Assembly: GCA_017885485.1 (NCBI GenBank)
Contig: JAFNFZ010000240.1
Coordinates: 1,827-8,209 of the forward strand
Length of the DNA: 6,383 nucleotides
Reading direction: 5' to 3'
From: Chloroflexota bacterium
GTDB taxonomy: Bacteria; Chloroflexota; Dehalococcoidia; UBA2247; RBG-13-53-26
Both the position numbers and the translations under genes were made by a program. Each line of letters opens with the position of its first letter. Positions within the stretch are counted from its first letter, which is position 1. The notes below the pieces were generated by a model. The model did not search any database. It worked only from the letters and a program-made list of their open reading frames with translations, and was not told the DNA's origin. This document shows positions 5,613-6,383 of this stretch, in pieces.

Positions 5613-6383
5613 TCAGCTCCCGTGAACGGAGCCAACCACGGGCAACTCCTGCCCAATGTCTATCGGTGAAACGCCAGCGATGAGGCGCCTCAGCGTCGAA
5701 GGCACGTCCACGTGTGTCTCCTTGCGGCGCAGAGAGACAGCCTCATCAAACCAGGGACGGAGGCCAAAATCAATACCCAGTTCCTGAAGGAATGGCAACA
5801 GCACTCTCCGTATGACCGATGCCCAGGTGTATCGGGCCGCCGAGCATCTGGCAGCTCGGCGCAGTCTCCGGGCCGCCTCCCTGGAGCGCGTGAGATAGGT
5901 GATCTGATGCACGATCTCTCTGGGATCACTGCTCTGAAGAGAGATAGCATCCTGGCGGTGCGTTACGTAGTCCTCTCCAGTGCAACCCACGAAGGCTATG
6001 CCTCCTACCGCCATGGTTTCCAGCCCGACCAGCCCAAACGGCTCAATCCCACTGTTGGCCAGCACGGCATCAGCCACGCGGAAGAGCATGCGGCGCTGCT
6101 CCTCAGACAGGAAGTTCTCCAGGATAATCATGTCCGCGTTCATCAAGGGCCGTATTGCCTCGATCATGGACTCTCCATCGTTTCCGGCCCACCGGGCGAA
6201 GGCCAGCCTCAGACCCAGCTTTCTCGCCCGCGCAATGACCTGCTGCCCGTGCTGCTCCACGCCGCCACGGGCTAGGAACAGGGGCCGAAGGCCAGGTCCC
6301 TTCATGAAGGCTACTGCCTCCACAGCCATGTCCCATCGTTTGTCTGGATCCCAGCGTGCCACCTTCACCAGGGTAAGGCGGTC
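5613..6383 (-). CDS. GT4-type glycosyltransferase, C-terminal part (gene cut by window edge)
   Basis: 256 residues of the C-terminal, nucleotide-sugar-binding half of a GT-B-fold glycosyltransferase are present. The frame stays open to the window edge, and the first residues (DRLTLVKVARWDPDKRW) are the start of the second Rossmann domain, so the true start lies outside; the GTG at 6368 is not a real start. Seen: ARWDPDKRWDMA (fragment residues 9-20, with the Arg/Lys that contact the nucleotide-sugar phosphates in this family), an ANSGIEPFGLVGLETMAVGG block (109-128) whose EPFGLVGLE is the EX7E motif (E114, E122), and a C-terminal helix YTWASVIRRVLLPFLQELG. It matches the GT4 group of retaining glycosyltransferases (glycogen/trehalose synthase and polysaccharide enzymes). 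Donor and acceptor are unknown. The last 50 residues beyond the GT core have no recognised motif. It precedes the MgtC-family gene by 212 bases on the same strand, but that gene has its own promoter. Confidence 0.88.
   Translation of the reverse strand, partial: DRLTLVKVARWDPDKRWDMAVEAVAFMKGPGLRPLFLARGGVEQHGQQVIARARKLGLRLAFARWAGNDGESMIEAIRPLMNADMIILENFLSEEQRRMLFRVADAVLANSGIEPFGLVGLETMAVGGIAFVGCTGEDYVTHRQDAISLQSSDPREIVHQITYLTRSREAARRLRRAARCSAARYTWASVIRRVLLPFLQELGIDFGLRPWFDEAVSLRRKETHVDVPSTLRRLIAGVSPIDIGQELPVVGSVHGS

Noticed and set aside
5466..5669. 67-codon plus-strand frame between the MgtC-family and glycosyltransferase genes
   Set aside because: TTG start without a ribosome binding site, overlaps the 3' end of the glycosyltransferase gene, and has no recognisable feature.

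Overview
The window is an ordinary piece of bacterial chromosome, moderately GC-rich, densely coded, with strong AGGAGG-type ribosome binding sites. It contains five protein genes: four complete and one cut by the right edge. No RNA gene, insertion sequence, phage gene or CRISPR array is visible. Taxonomy cannot be fixed from sequence alone. The mix of an FAD-dependent steroid/fumarate-reductase-type enzyme, an orphan ADP-forming acyl-CoA synthetase alpha-like protein and a membrane S2P-CBS protease would fit an environmental bacterium such as a Chloroflexota (Dehalococcoidia-like) or similar lineage, but this is a weak guess.

Left block (1-3380, minus strand): a gene for a two-part CoA-binding/succinyl-CoA-ligase-like protein, resembling the alpha subunit of ADP-forming acetyl-CoA synthetase and lacking an ATP-grasp domain, is read first. 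It is followed, after a 197-base gap, by a 538-residue FAD-binding oxidoreductase. A good sigma70-type promoter lies just before the first gene, and a weaker candidate lies in the gap. Together they suggest breakdown or redox conversion of an acyl-CoA or steroid-like substrate, but the substrate cannot be read from the sequence.

Middle block (3381-4968): a 283-base divergent intergenic region carries the two outward-facing promoter areas, including a 21-base inverted repeat over a possible extended -10 element. It leads into a plus-strand gene for a site-2 protease (peptidase M50) with a C-terminal CBS pair. Downstream is a 177-base convergent gap with two stem-loop-forming inverted repeats.

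Right block (4969-6383, minus strand): a partial GT4-type glycosyltransferase, then a short MgtC/SapB-family membrane protein with its own perfect extended -10 promoter.

No coherent undescribed multi-gene system is evident. The most useful second-look items are the palindromic elements in the intergenic gaps and the lone ACD-alpha-like gene paired with a flavoprotein.
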